A stretch of 17,810 nucleotides of DNA from an uncultured Bacteroides sp. GTDB lineage: Bacteria > Bacteroidota > Bacteroidia > Bacteroidales > Bacteroidaceae. This document shows positions 9,027-16,351 of this stretch, piece by piece. Numbering within the stretch: the stretch's first letter is position 1; every line of letters begins with the position of its first letter. A program made the position numbers and the translations under genes. The notes under the pieces were generated by a model. That model searched no databases, had not been told where the DNA came from, and worked only from the letters and a program-made list of their open reading frames with translations. The stretch spans positions 1-17,810 of the forward strand of contig CAKUYM010000054.1 in NCBI GenBank assembly GCA_934716785.1, in the 5' to 3' direction.

Positions 9027-9034
9027 CAAAGATA
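9027..9034 (-). promoter_or_regulatory. Candidate -7 box for the susC operon
   Basis: CAAAGATA on the plus strand reads TATCTTTG on the minus strand, an exact match to TAnnTTTG. No TTTG is found at the usual 19-21 base spacing upstream, so only half of the consensus is present. If used, it gives susC a leader of roughly 240 bases. A nearer one-mismatch match, AATTTTTG, lies about 25 bases upstream of the susC start and is the alternative. Confidence 0.35.
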
Positions 9035-9160
9035 AAATTTTATGTAACGTTTTGTATATAAGATTTTTCTATTATTTTGTTCGTGTTTTGTTTGCATTTT
9101 GATTTTCCTTTTTCTCTTTTTTCTTGGTCTTTTGTAGGCATATATGCAAAGGTTTCTAAG

Positions 9161-9168
9161 TATTTTTG
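9161..9168 (+). promoter_or_regulatory. Candidate -7 box for the GH92 operon
   Basis: TATTTTTG matches TAnnTTTG exactly and would start transcription about 15 bases before the GH92 ATG. A TTTG at 9131-9134 lies 26 bases upstream, longer than the usual 19-21 base spacer, so the -33 element is poor. That fits a promoter needing an activator, with the palindrome at 9138-9147 in between. Confidence 0.4.
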
Positions 9169-9190
9169 TTTCAAAATATTCAAATAGAAA

Positions 9191-11470
9191 ATGAGAAAAA
9201 TAATATGGACCATTGTGCTGTTATGTACCCAGACAGGGTGCAAGTATGAAAATAGTGTTATTAGTGCAGATAGTTTGTTGGATTGTGTCGATCCGTTAAT
9301 AGGAACAAGTGGACATGGACATACGTTTCCAGGGGCGGCATATCCTTTTGGAATGGTACAATTAAGCCCTGATACAGGACTTGAAGGATGGGACTGGTGT
9401 GCCGGTTATCATTATTCCGATAGTTCAATCATAGGTTTTTCCCATACACATCTTTCGGGTACAGGCCGTTCCGACCTCATGGATGTAATGTTGATGCCTA
9501 CAACAGGAGATTTAATGTTGAATCCGGGATCGAAAAATAAACCGGATGAAGGATATCGTTCCCGTTTTTCACATGATGAAGAGTCTGCATCTCCGGGATA
9601 TTATAAGGTAAGATTAAAAGATTATGATATTATGGCCGAACTGACAGTATCTCCTCGTTGCGGTTTCCATCGTTATACATTTCCTGAAAGTAAATCTTCT
9701 CATATTATATTGGATTTATCACATCATTTTGCGACTGATTCTGTGCTTTTCACTTCTATAAATAAGATAGATAGTTGCACGATAATAGGTGAAAGGAAAA
9801 CAAAAGGCTGGGGTGAACCGGGGGAAAAATACTGGAGTGAACAGCAACTGTTTTTTGCTTTAAAAGTATCCAGGGCATTTGACTTGTCCATTGCTTCGGA
9901 TGACCGGTTCATTCAGGAAAAGCAGGCTTCCGGTAAAAATATAAAAGCTGTTCTTAATTTTGAAACCTCGCCCAATGAAATGGTATTGGTCAAAGTTGGA
10001 ATATCTGCTGTAAGTGCAGAAAATGCACTTCAAAATCTTTCGGAAGAAATACCTCATTGGGATTTTAATAAAACACTTAGTGAAACACAGTCGGTTTGGG
10101 AAAAGGAGTTATCAAAGATTAAAGTAGGAGCTCCCGTTAAGAATAAAACGATTTTCTACACAGCTTTGTATCATTCTTTATTGGCTCCTTATTCATATAA
10201 GGATGTGAATAATGAGTACTTGGGATTTGATAAACAGACGCACATGGCCGAAGGGTTTAATAATTATACTGTGTTGTCGCTGTGGGATACATTTCGTGCT
10301 GAAAATCCATTATTGACACTGATTGCTCCGGATAAGGTGAATGATCTGATACAATCCATGCTTGCACAATATGATCAGTATGGATTATTACCAGTGTGGC
10401 CATTGTGGTCTAGTGAAACAAATTGCATGATTGGCTATCATGCTGTTCCGGTCATTGTAGATGCTTATTTTAAAGGAATAAGAAATTATGATGTGGAAAA
10501 GGCATATCAAGCTATGAAGACGTCAGCTATGCAGGACAACTTTGGCGTGAAAGAGTTGAAACAATACGGTTATATTCCTTACGATATTTACAATAAATCT
10601 GTTTCTACAGCTTTGGAATATTGTTATGACGATTGGTGCATAGCTCAAATGGCGAAAGACTTAGGTAAAATAGATGATTATAACTATTTTATGAAACGGT
10701 CTTCCAGCTATAAAACGTATTTCGACGAAGAGTATAAGCTAATGAACGGTTTTTCGAGTAAAGGTAGTTTTCGTCGTCCGTTTGATCCTTTTTTCTCGTC
10801 TTATGGAGAATGTGATTGGGTAGAAGGGAATTCATGGCAATATTCTTTCTTTGTTCCTCATGATGTGAAAGGATTGATTAATCTGTATGGCGGTAGTGAG
10901 GAATTTGCCAACGCCCTTGATACCTTGTTTTCCATGCCTATGGGTATGTCAGGGCACGATGTTCCAATAGATATAACCGGACTTATCGGCCAGTATGCGC
11001 ATGGTAATGAACCCAGTCATCATGTAGCTTATCTTTATAATTATGCGGGTCAACCTCATAAAGCTCAACAGCGATTACATGAAATCATGTCTACTTTGTA
11101 TACTGATCAGCCGGATGGGTTGTGTGGTAATGAAGATTGTGGGCAGATGTCGGCTTGGTACGTCTTCAGTGCGATGGGATTTTATCCTGTGAATCCGGCA
11201 GAAGGAATATATATATTGGGAAAACCGATGGTGGAAAAGGCTGAAATTTCTATTGGAGAGAAGCTTTTTAAAGTAAAAACAGTCGGCTGGAGCGATGAGA
11301 ACATATATGTGCAATCAGTGAAACTGAACGGTAGAGCTTATAATAAACTTTTTATTACACATGCTGATATGGTGAATGGAGGGACCTTGGAATTTACAAT
11401 GAGTTCGGTTCCGGGTAACTTTACACATGCTATATTACCTCCGTCGATATCTGAAACTTTGAACGAATGA
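9191..11470 (+). CDS. GH92 family alpha-mannosidase, lipoprotein
   Basis: Calcium-dependent exo-alpha-mannosidase of family GH92, which inverts configuration and removes terminal alpha-mannose from glycans such as N-glycans or mannans. The 759-residue protein starts with a short signal peptide ending QTGC, so lipidation at Cys17 is likely; the next residues (KYENS) give no clear surface-export signal. The N-terminal beta-sandwich begins with the family hallmark DPLIGTSGHGHTFPGAAYPF (34-53). The (alpha/alpha)6 domain contains SLWDTFRAENPLLTL (363-377), EGNSWQY (545-551, Glu545 the likely general acid), HGNEPSHH (604-611) and GNEDCGQMSAWY (646-657), all intact. Linkage preference (1,2, 1,3, 1,4 or 1,6) cannot be read from what I see. 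The start is the first ATG after an A-rich region, and it yields the signal peptide. The gene is transcribed away from susC, and its stop overlaps the next start. Confidence 0.95.
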   Translation: MRKIIWTIVLLCTQTGCKYENSVISADSLLDCVDPLIGTSGHGHTFPGAAYPFGMVQLSPDTGLEGWDWCAGYHYSDSSIIGFSHTHLSGTGRSDLMDVMLMPTTGDLMLNPGSKNKPDEGYRSRFSHDEESASPGYYKVRLKDYDIMAELTVSPRCGFHRYTFPESKSSHIILDLSHHFATDSVLFTSINKIDSCTIIGERKTKGWGEPGEKYWSEQQLFFALKVSRAFDLSIASDDRFIQEKQASGKNIKAVLNFETSPNEMVLVKVGISAVSAENALQNLSEEIPHWDFNKTLSETQSVWEKELSKIKVGAPVKNKTIFYTALYHSLLAPYSYKDVNNEYLGFDKQTHMAEGFNNYTVLSLWDTFRAENPLLTLIAPDKVNDLIQSMLAQYDQYGLLPVWPLWSSETNCMIGYHAVPVIVDAYFKGIRNYDVEKAYQAMKTSAMQDNFGVKELKQYGYIPYDIYNKSVSTALEYCYDDWCIAQMAKDLGKIDDYNYFMKRSSSYKTYFDEEYKLMNGFSSKGSFRRPFDPFFSSYGECDWVEGNSWQYSFFVPHDVKGLINLYGGSEEFANALDTLFSMPMGMSGHDVPIDITGLIGQYAHGNEPSHHVAYLYNYAGQPHKAQQRLHEIMSTLYTDQPDGLCGNEDCGQMSAWYVFSAMGFYPVNPAEGIYILGKPMVEKAEISIGEKLFKVKTVGWSDENIYVQSVKLNGRAYNKLFITHADMVNGGTLEFTMSSVPGNFTHAILPPSISETLNE

Positions 11471-12384
11471 TGAGAACCCTGAAGATTCTATTATATCTCT
11501 TTATATCTTGCTTGTGCTTTGGTTGCAAATCTTTTTTGCAAAGAGAAAGCCGGATAGAAAAACAAGATGACGTGTATGTTTTGTCTTTCGCTAATCTTTC
11601 TTTCAGTGTATCGGCGGGAAAGGGTGGTAGGATTATTTCTTTTAAATGTAAAGATAAGGAGTTGTTGACTCCTGATTCTGTACATAGCAAGTATTACGGA
11701 GCAACGTTTTGGCTGTCTCCCCAGTCTGAATATTGGTCTCAATATCAGTGTATTGATGAGTTGCCTTACCAAGCGGAGGTGGATAAAGTAACTCTTCGGT
11801 TGGTAAGTTCGCCGGATTCGATAAGCGGTGTGTTTGTCACCAAGGAGTTTTCTGTATCAGAAAGAGATTCATCTATCTTAATTAATTATTCTGTCCGGAA
11901 TGTATCTCGTCAGCTAAAGAGACTGGCCCCTTGGGATGTGACAAGAGTGTATGGAGGTTTGAGCTTTTTTCCTGTAGGAGAAACGAATCAAATGAATAAA
12001 TCTGATGTAACAGGAGTGTATGAAGATAAAGGTATGGTATGGGTTCCGTGTCCGGATGGTACTAATGAACGCGGTCAGAAGTTATTCTCGACTGCTAATG
12101 GAGGTTGGATGGCACATTATTATAGAGGGCTTTTGTTTGTTAAATGTTTTCCGGATATTAGGCCGGATGAAGTTCCTCCCGGACAAGGCGAAGTAGAAAT
12201 TTATGTAGCACCGAAGGGGCGCTATTTGGAGCTCGAGAATCACGGAAAATATGTAGAGTTGCAACCTGGGAAGTCCTTAATATACCGACAAAAATGGTTC
12301 TTGAAAGATGTATCTGATAAAAAACAAGCTGATTGGATTAACAATCTGAAAAGGCAGATGAATGAGCAAAAGGTACATGAGTAA
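11467..12384 (+). CDS. DUF4380-like lipoprotein, possibly galactose-mutarotase-like fold
   Basis: Function unknown. The 305-residue protein has a signal peptide with lipobox CFGC (Cys20). The mature part is predominantly beta, beginning LSFSVSAGKGGRIISFKCKDKELL (44-67), the 'GGRI' opening seen in DUF4380 and in aldose-epimerase-like beta-sandwiches, and later RLAPWDVTRVYGGLSFFP (152-169), also typical of that group. It may bind or process a sugar released by the neighbouring GH92; this is inferred from context. Its ATG overlaps the GH92 stop (ATGA), indicating translational coupling. A second ATG one codon downstream (11470) would serve equally. The family name is from memory of these motifs and is less certain than the lipoprotein call. 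Confidence 0.75.
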   Translation: MMRTLKILLYLFISCLCFGCKSFLQRESRIEKQDDVYVLSFANLSFSVSAGKGGRIISFKCKDKELLTPDSVHSKYYGATFWLSPQSEYWSQYQCIDELPYQAEVDKVTLRLVSSPDSISGVFVTKEFSVSERDSSILINYSVRNVSRQLKRLAPWDVTRVYGGLSFFPVGETNQMNKSDVTGVYEDKGMVWVPCPDGTNERGQKLFSTANGGWMAHYYRGLLFVKCFPDIRPDEVPPGQGEVEIYVAPKGRYLELENHGKYVELQPGKSLIYRQKWFLKDVSDKKQADWINNLKRQMNEQKVHE

Positions 12385-12400
12385 AATTTGCTCTTTCTTG
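12364..12400 (+). terminator. Weak terminator candidate at the end of the GH92 operon
   Basis: GAGCAAA (12364-12370) and TTTGCTC (12387-12393) are exact complements with a 16-base loop, followed by TTTCTTGTGTTT. The left arm lies inside the end of the lipoprotein gene. The stem is short and the loop long, so this is tentative, but termination is expected here because the next gene is convergent only 37 bases away. Confidence 0.3.
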
Positions 12401-12421
12401 TGTTTGCAAAAGGATGTTGAG

Positions 12422-13027
12422 TTAGATCTGTCCGTTCTCCACCATCAGCACTACACGTTCCGTTAGTTTATCTTCCCCTTCCGGGTCATACTCCTTTTTC
12501 AGGCTGGCACCGAACAGCGCAGCAAACGTCTGATAGAATCCTGCCTTGAAAGGTCCCATGAACGCTTTCACCAGTTCATAACTGGTCTGATGGCTTTGTC
12601 GGTCTACCAACTTTATCAACAGTTTGCCTTGTGCGAAGGACAGTTTTTTCATTCGGGGAGTATATTGCTCTTTCAACCCTTTCTCTACCCGTTTGATATG
12701 TTTCTGACGGGCTTTTTCATTCGGCAGGGTTTGCAGGTACTCATACGTTTCGATGATGGCCCGGTTGATTTCCTTTGAGATGGGATATACCTTTTTCACA
12801 TTCCGTACCAATCGGTAGTACTCTTGTCGTTCCTTTTCATTCTTGAATTTTAGTGGTCGGAAGATGTATACAGTTCTTAATTGGACACATGGAATCGTGT
12901 CTCCATCGTAGATACACATCGGAACCAAGTATCCATTGATGCTTTGTTTTTCTTGTGCCTGTGCGCGTAATGTACAGTAAACAACAGCAAACAATGTCAT
13001 TATTACTATGTTAAGCCTTCTTTTCAC
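12422..13027 (-). CDS. Secreted DUF4294-like protein
   Basis: Conserved Bacteroidetes protein of unknown function. The 201-residue product has a good signal peptide (basic MKRR, hydrophobic core, cleavage near RAQAQ at 21-25). The mature part is short, charged and mostly helical after an initial beta segment with YDGDTIPCVQLRTVYIF (40-56) and RLVRNVKKVYP (72-82), the motifs by which I recognise the family. The start codon is GTG at 13027: an in-frame stop at 13043-13045 and no ATG between leave no better upstream start. The in-frame ATG at 13000 would remove the basic n-region and give a poor signal peptide. It is convergent with the PUL and divergent from the HhH-barrel gene, so it marks the right border of the PUL and is probably unrelated to glycan use. 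Confidence 0.8.
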   Translation of the reverse strand: MKRRLNIVIMTLFAVVYCTLRAQAQEKQSINGYLVPMCIYDGDTIPCVQLRTVYIFRPLKFKNEKERQEYYRLVRNVKKVYPISKEINRAIIETYEYLQTLPNEKARQKHIKRVEKGLKEQYTPRMKKLSFAQGKLLIKLVDRQSHQTSYELVKAFMGPFKAGFYQTFAALFGASLKKEYDPEGEDKLTERVVLMVENGQI

Positions 13028-13031
13028 GTTA

Positions 13032-13039
13032 CAAAAATA
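13032..13039 (-). promoter_or_regulatory. -7-like box next to the DUF4294-like start
   Basis: CAAAAATA on the plus strand reads TATTTTTG on the minus strand, an exact TAnnTTTG match, but it ends only 4 bases before the GTG at 13027. If it is a real promoter, the message would start at or just inside the GTG, favouring leaderless translation or the internal ATG at 13000. No -33 TTTG is seen, so chance is likely in such AT-rich DNA. Confidence 0.2.
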
Positions 13040-13092
13040 GGATTAAAATTTTATTATTCGTTCTTTTCGCGAAGATGTTAACCTATTTAAAG

Positions 13093-13100
13093 TATCTTTG
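13093..13100 (+). promoter_or_regulatory. -7 box for the HhH/beta-barrel gene
   Basis: TATCTTTG, followed by CGCCC, is an exact and typical Bacteroides -7 box 45 bases upstream of the ATG at 13146. No clear TTTG is seen 19-21 bases upstream. The position in a short divergent intergenic region fits a promoter for this gene. Confidence 0.5.
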
Positions 13101-13145
13101 CGCCCTTGCTCGTAAAGATACAGCAAAACAATACACATTTTATTG

Positions 13146-15194
13146 ATGAAAATTGCTCAACTTATCCGGTTGATAAGTATTATAAACAGCTTGTTCATAA
13201 ATTCTGTTTGCAGTGCTCAAAACCCTACTGAAAGCCTCTTAGAGGATATTCTTGAAGATTTGTCTGTTAATAATGATATTGATAACTCAGTTAATACGCT
13301 GAATTGGGAAAATGAACTGGAGGAACTTTCCACCCGTTTGCAGGAGTCGGTTAATTTGAATACCGCTACCCGTGAACAACTCGAACAATTTCCTTTTCTG
13401 AGTGACATTCAAATAGAACGTCTGTTGGCTTACGTTTATATACATGGGCAAATGCAAACCATTTACGAACTTCAGTTGATAGAAGAAATGGATAGGGAGA
13501 CTATCCGGTATTTACTGCCTTTTGTCTGCATAAAAGCTATTAACAATGAATCTGAATTTCAGTGGAAAAACATGTTGAAAAGCGCAATGAAGTATGGTAA
13601 GCATGAGATGCTAACTCGCATGGATATACCATTTTATAGAAGAAAAGGTTATGAACATGTCTATTTAGGTCCCTCTGTTTATAACTCTGTGAAATACAGT
13701 TTTAGATATAGCTACCGGCTCTATGCGGGAGTTGTTGCCGAGAAAGATGCAGGAGAGCCTTTTGCGGCTTTGCACAATCGTTACGGGTATGATTATTATT
13801 CCTTTTATCTGTTATTGAAGAATTGGGGACGATTAAAGGCATTGGCTGTCGGTAACTATCGGCTTAGCTTTGGGCAAGGGTTGGTGATTAGTACGGATTA
13901 TCTGATGGGAAAAACAATTTATGCTTCTTCTTTCAATAATCGCAGTGGCGGAGTGAAGAAGCATTCTTCTACCGACGAGTACAATTATTTCCGGGGATTG
14001 GCGGCTACCGTTGCCTTGTCAAAGCATTGGGATATTTCCGGTTTTTATTCACATCGTTCATTGGACGGTGTGATAACAGGTGGAGAAATAACCTCTATTT
14101 ATAAAACAGGTTTGCACCGGAGTCAAAAAGAGGCAGATAAAAAGAGGTTGTTCACATTGCAGTTGACAGGTGGAAACATAAGTTATCAACAGAACCGTAT
14201 CAGACTGGGATTCACCGGTATTTACTATGTTTTCAACCGCCCTTATGAACCTGAATTAACAGGCTATTCCAAATACAATCTTCATGGGAATAACTTTTAT
14301 AACTTAGGAATGGATTATGCATATCGTTGGAGTCGTTTTTCCTTTCAAGGCGAGACGGCGATAGGCAAACAAGGTTGGGCTTCTTTGAACCGTCTGCAAT
14401 ATTCACCGGTTCAGGATGTTCATCTTATGTTGATACACCGATTCTATTCTTATGACTATTGGGCGATGTTCGGTCGTTCTTTCGGAGAAGGAAGTGCGGT
14501 TCAGAATGAGCTGGGATATTATATAGGACTGGAAACTTCCCCTTTCGCCTATTGGAAGTTTTTTGCTTCATTCGACTTGTTTTCTTTTCCATGGAAAAGA
14601 TACCGGGTCAGTAAGCCCTCTCGTGGAACAGACGGACTGATTCAAGCTACTTTTACTCCGCGCACAGATCTTTCGATGAGTCTGAAATACCGTTATAAAC
14701 AAAAGGAGCGTGACTGGTCAGGAAGTAAAGGGACGTTGACACTCCCTGTTTTTCACCATCAATTTCGTTATCGTTTGAACTATTCTTTCAAAGATGCGTT
14801 TAATATTCGTACAACTTTAGATTATAATCATTTTCATTCTCAGGACAGAGCTGCTACTAAAGGATATCAGGTTACACAAATGGTATCCTCCCGACTGCCT
14901 TGGGCCAGGCTGTTTGCTGACGTTCAGGGCAGTTACTTTTCTGCAGATGATTATGATTCGCGGGTATACGCTGCCGAGAAAGGATTGCTTTACACATTTT
15001 ATACACCGTCATTTCAAGGTAGCGGATTCCGATGCAGCGTCCGTTTGAGATATGAACTGAATGAACACTGGCTGTTCATAACCAAGTTGGGAGAAACTAT
15101 CTATCTGGACCGTAATGAAATAGGATCCGGCAATGATTTAATCTACGGCAATAAAAAAGCGGATATACAAATGCAACTACGTATTAAGTTTTGA
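13146..15194 (+). CDS. Secreted helix-hairpin-helix domain plus outer-membrane beta-barrel protein
   Basis: Function unknown; a recurrent Bacteroidetes architecture. The 682-residue protein has a signal peptide ending near VCSAQ (21-25), then an acidic linker, then a ComEA/GspK-like helix-hairpin-helix segment at about 68-127 (SVNLNTATREQLEQFPFL, followed by a second helical pair). From about 150 to the end, the sequence alternates aromatic and polar residues (YSFRYSYRLYAGV, NYRLSFGQGLVIS) and finishes in RIKF with a terminal Phe, as in outer-membrane beta-barrels. The HhH fold usually binds DNA non-specifically or acts as a protein-interaction module; in an exported protein its partner is unclear. 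I chose the ATG at 13146 over the TTG one codon upstream (13143). A -7 box lies 45 bases upstream. It appears to be a single-gene transcript unrelated to the PUL. Confidence 0.8.
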   Translation: MKIAQLIRLISIINSLFINSVCSAQNPTESLLEDILEDLSVNNDIDNSVNTLNWENELEELSTRLQESVNLNTATREQLEQFPFLSDIQIERLLAYVYIHGQMQTIYELQLIEEMDRETIRYLLPFVCIKAINNESEFQWKNMLKSAMKYGKHEMLTRMDIPFYRRKGYEHVYLGPSVYNSVKYSFRYSYRLYAGVVAEKDAGEPFAALHNRYGYDYYSFYLLLKNWGRLKALAVGNYRLSFGQGLVISTDYLMGKTIYASSFNNRSGGVKKHSSTDEYNYFRGLAATVALSKHWDISGFYSHRSLDGVITGGEITSIYKTGLHRSQKEADKKRLFTLQLTGGNISYQQNRIRLGFTGIYYVFNRPYEPELTGYSKYNLHGNNFYNLGMDYAYRWSRFSFQGETAIGKQGWASLNRLQYSPVQDVHLMLIHRFYSYDYWAMFGRSFGEGSAVQNELGYYIGLETSPFAYWKFFASFDLFSFPWKRYRVSKPSRGTDGLIQATFTPRTDLSMSLKYRYKQKERDWSGSKGTLTLPVFHHQFRYRLNYSFKDAFNIRTTLDYNHFHSQDRAATKGYQVTQMVSSRLPWARLFADVQGSYFSADDYDSRVYAAEKGLLYTFYTPSFQGSGFRCSVRLRYELNEHWLFITKLGETIYLDRNEIGSGNDLIYGNKKADIQMQLRIKF

Positions 15195-15196
15195 GT

Positions 15197-15204
15197 TATC
15201 TTTG
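15197..15204 (+). promoter_or_regulatory. -7 box for the radical SAM gene
   Basis: TATCTTTG matches TAnnTTTG exactly, 3 bases after the stop codon of the preceding gene. It would give the radical SAM gene its own promoter with a leader of about 130 bases. No TTTG lies at the -33 position. Confidence 0.4.
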
Positions 15205-15343
15205 TGCAGAACTGATTAGAGCAATAGACAGGCAAAGTAAACAGTCTGATATAGGCTGCATTAACAGAAGATAGAGTCGGTCAAGAAGCCGGAAATAATC
15301 AGTTAAGAAGATACAGATTTGTAAATGATAAAATTTGAGTAAG

Positions 15344-16117
15344 ATGACTGTTATTTATCCTTCACCCATTTTCGGCCCTATTCATTCCCGCCGCTTGGGT
15401 GTTTCTTTGGGAATTAACTTATTGCCGGATGACGGTAAAGTTTGTTCATTCGACTGCATTTACTGTGAATGTGGCTTCAATGCCGATCATCGTACGAAGA
15501 AACGTTTTCCTACCCGCGAAGAAGTCCGCACGGCTCTCGAAGAGAAATTGAAAGATATGCAGGCGAACGGTCCTGCTCCTGATGTGTTGACATTTGCCGG
15601 CAACGGGGAGCCGACCGCACATCCCCACTTTCCGGAAATCATAGAAGACACGCTTGCGCTTCGTGATAACTATTTTCCGAATGCGAAAGTCAGTGTATTA
15701 AGTAATTCTACTTTCATCGATCGTCCTGCCGTATTTGAAGCGTTGAACAAGATTGATAACAATATCTTGAAACTGGATACGGTGAATGAGGAATACATTC
15801 ATCTGTTGGATCGTCCGAACGGAAAATATTCCGTGAAGAAGATCATTGAGAAGATGAAGGAATTTAAGGGAAACTGTATTATCCAGACTATGTTTCTGAA
15901 AGGCGGTTATCAGGGCAATGATATGGATAATACGTCCGACAAATATGTACTCCCGTGGATAGAAGCGGTGAAAGAAATCGCTCCCCGCCAGGTGATGATA
16001 TATACGATTGACCGCGAGACGCCTGACCATGACTTGCAAAAGGCAACTCATGAAGAACTGGATCGTATTGTTGCTTTGCTGGAAAAAGAGGGCATTCGGG
16101 CAACGGCTTCCTATTGA
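15344..16117 (+). CDS. Radical SAM protein resembling COG0731 (wyosine-synthetase-like Fe-S oxidoreductase)
   Basis: Cytoplasmic radical S-adenosylmethionine enzyme of unknown substrate. The cluster motif CSFDCIYC (Cys34, Cys38 and Cys41, CX3CX2C) is intact, followed by an extra Cys43. The TFAGNGEPTAHPHF stretch, with the SAM-contacting GNGEPT, lies near residues 83-96. The opening IFGPIHSRRLGVSLGINLLP is characteristic of the bacterial branch of COG0731, which is related to archaeal/eukaryotic Taw1/TYW1. Unlike TYW1 it has no flavodoxin domain, and at 257 residues it is just the radical SAM barrel. I chose the ATG at 15344; a TTG three codons upstream (15335) is the alternative. It has no operon partner in view. 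Confidence 0.85.
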   Translation: MTVIYPSPIFGPIHSRRLGVSLGINLLPDDGKVCSFDCIYCECGFNADHRTKKRFPTREEVRTALEEKLKDMQANGPAPDVLTFAGNGEPTAHPHFPEIIEDTLALRDNYFPNAKVSVLSNSTFIDRPAVFEALNKIDNNILKLDTVNEEYIHLLDRPNGKYSVKKIIEKMKEFKGNCIIQTMFLKGGYQGNDMDNTSDKYVLPWIEAVKEIAPRQVMIYTIDRETPDHDLQKATHEELDRIVALLEKEGIRATASY

Positions 16118-16139
16118 TATAAGGAATTGATATAAGGAA
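16114..16139. repeat. Tandem duplication of a 13-bp unit at the radical SAM stop
   Basis: TTGATATAAGGAA occurs twice head to tail (16114-16126 and 16127-16139). The first copy includes the TGA stop codon. TTGATATA appears a third time at 16145-16152. It looks like a small slippage or duplication event just outside the coding sequence; no function is evident. Confidence 0.6.
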
Positions 16140-16351
16140 AAGTTTTGATATATCCATTTAATGTGGGTTTAATGAAGACCGGGTTATATACCTCTGTTTT
16201 GCTGTCTTATCTATGTTGAATAGTGAAAAAACGTAATAAGAACATAGAATATTAAAAAAAACGAGGGCTATATGTGGGGTAAAGGGCTTTTCGCGTGTAT
16301 TTACCAGTATATTAGAGAAATAAACTTATGTATAATTTAAAAAAATAAAAC

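Larger units (their letters stand above)
8780..9190. promoter_or_regulatory. Divergent control region between susC and the GH92 gene
   Basis: This 411-base AT-rich region must hold the promoters of both PUL arms. It contains an exact -7 box on each strand (listed separately), a 10-bp palindrome GCATATATGC at 9138-9147, and two copies of GAACAAAG (8885-8892 and 9024-9031). No open frame in it looks like a gene. The palindrome and the paired octamers are candidate regulator sites, but nothing identifies the regulator. Confidence 0.55.

Noticed and set aside
9040..9243. 67-codon minus-strand frame in the divergent promoter region
   Set aside because: Lys-rich low-complexity translation overlapping the GH92 start; no start context and no family motif.
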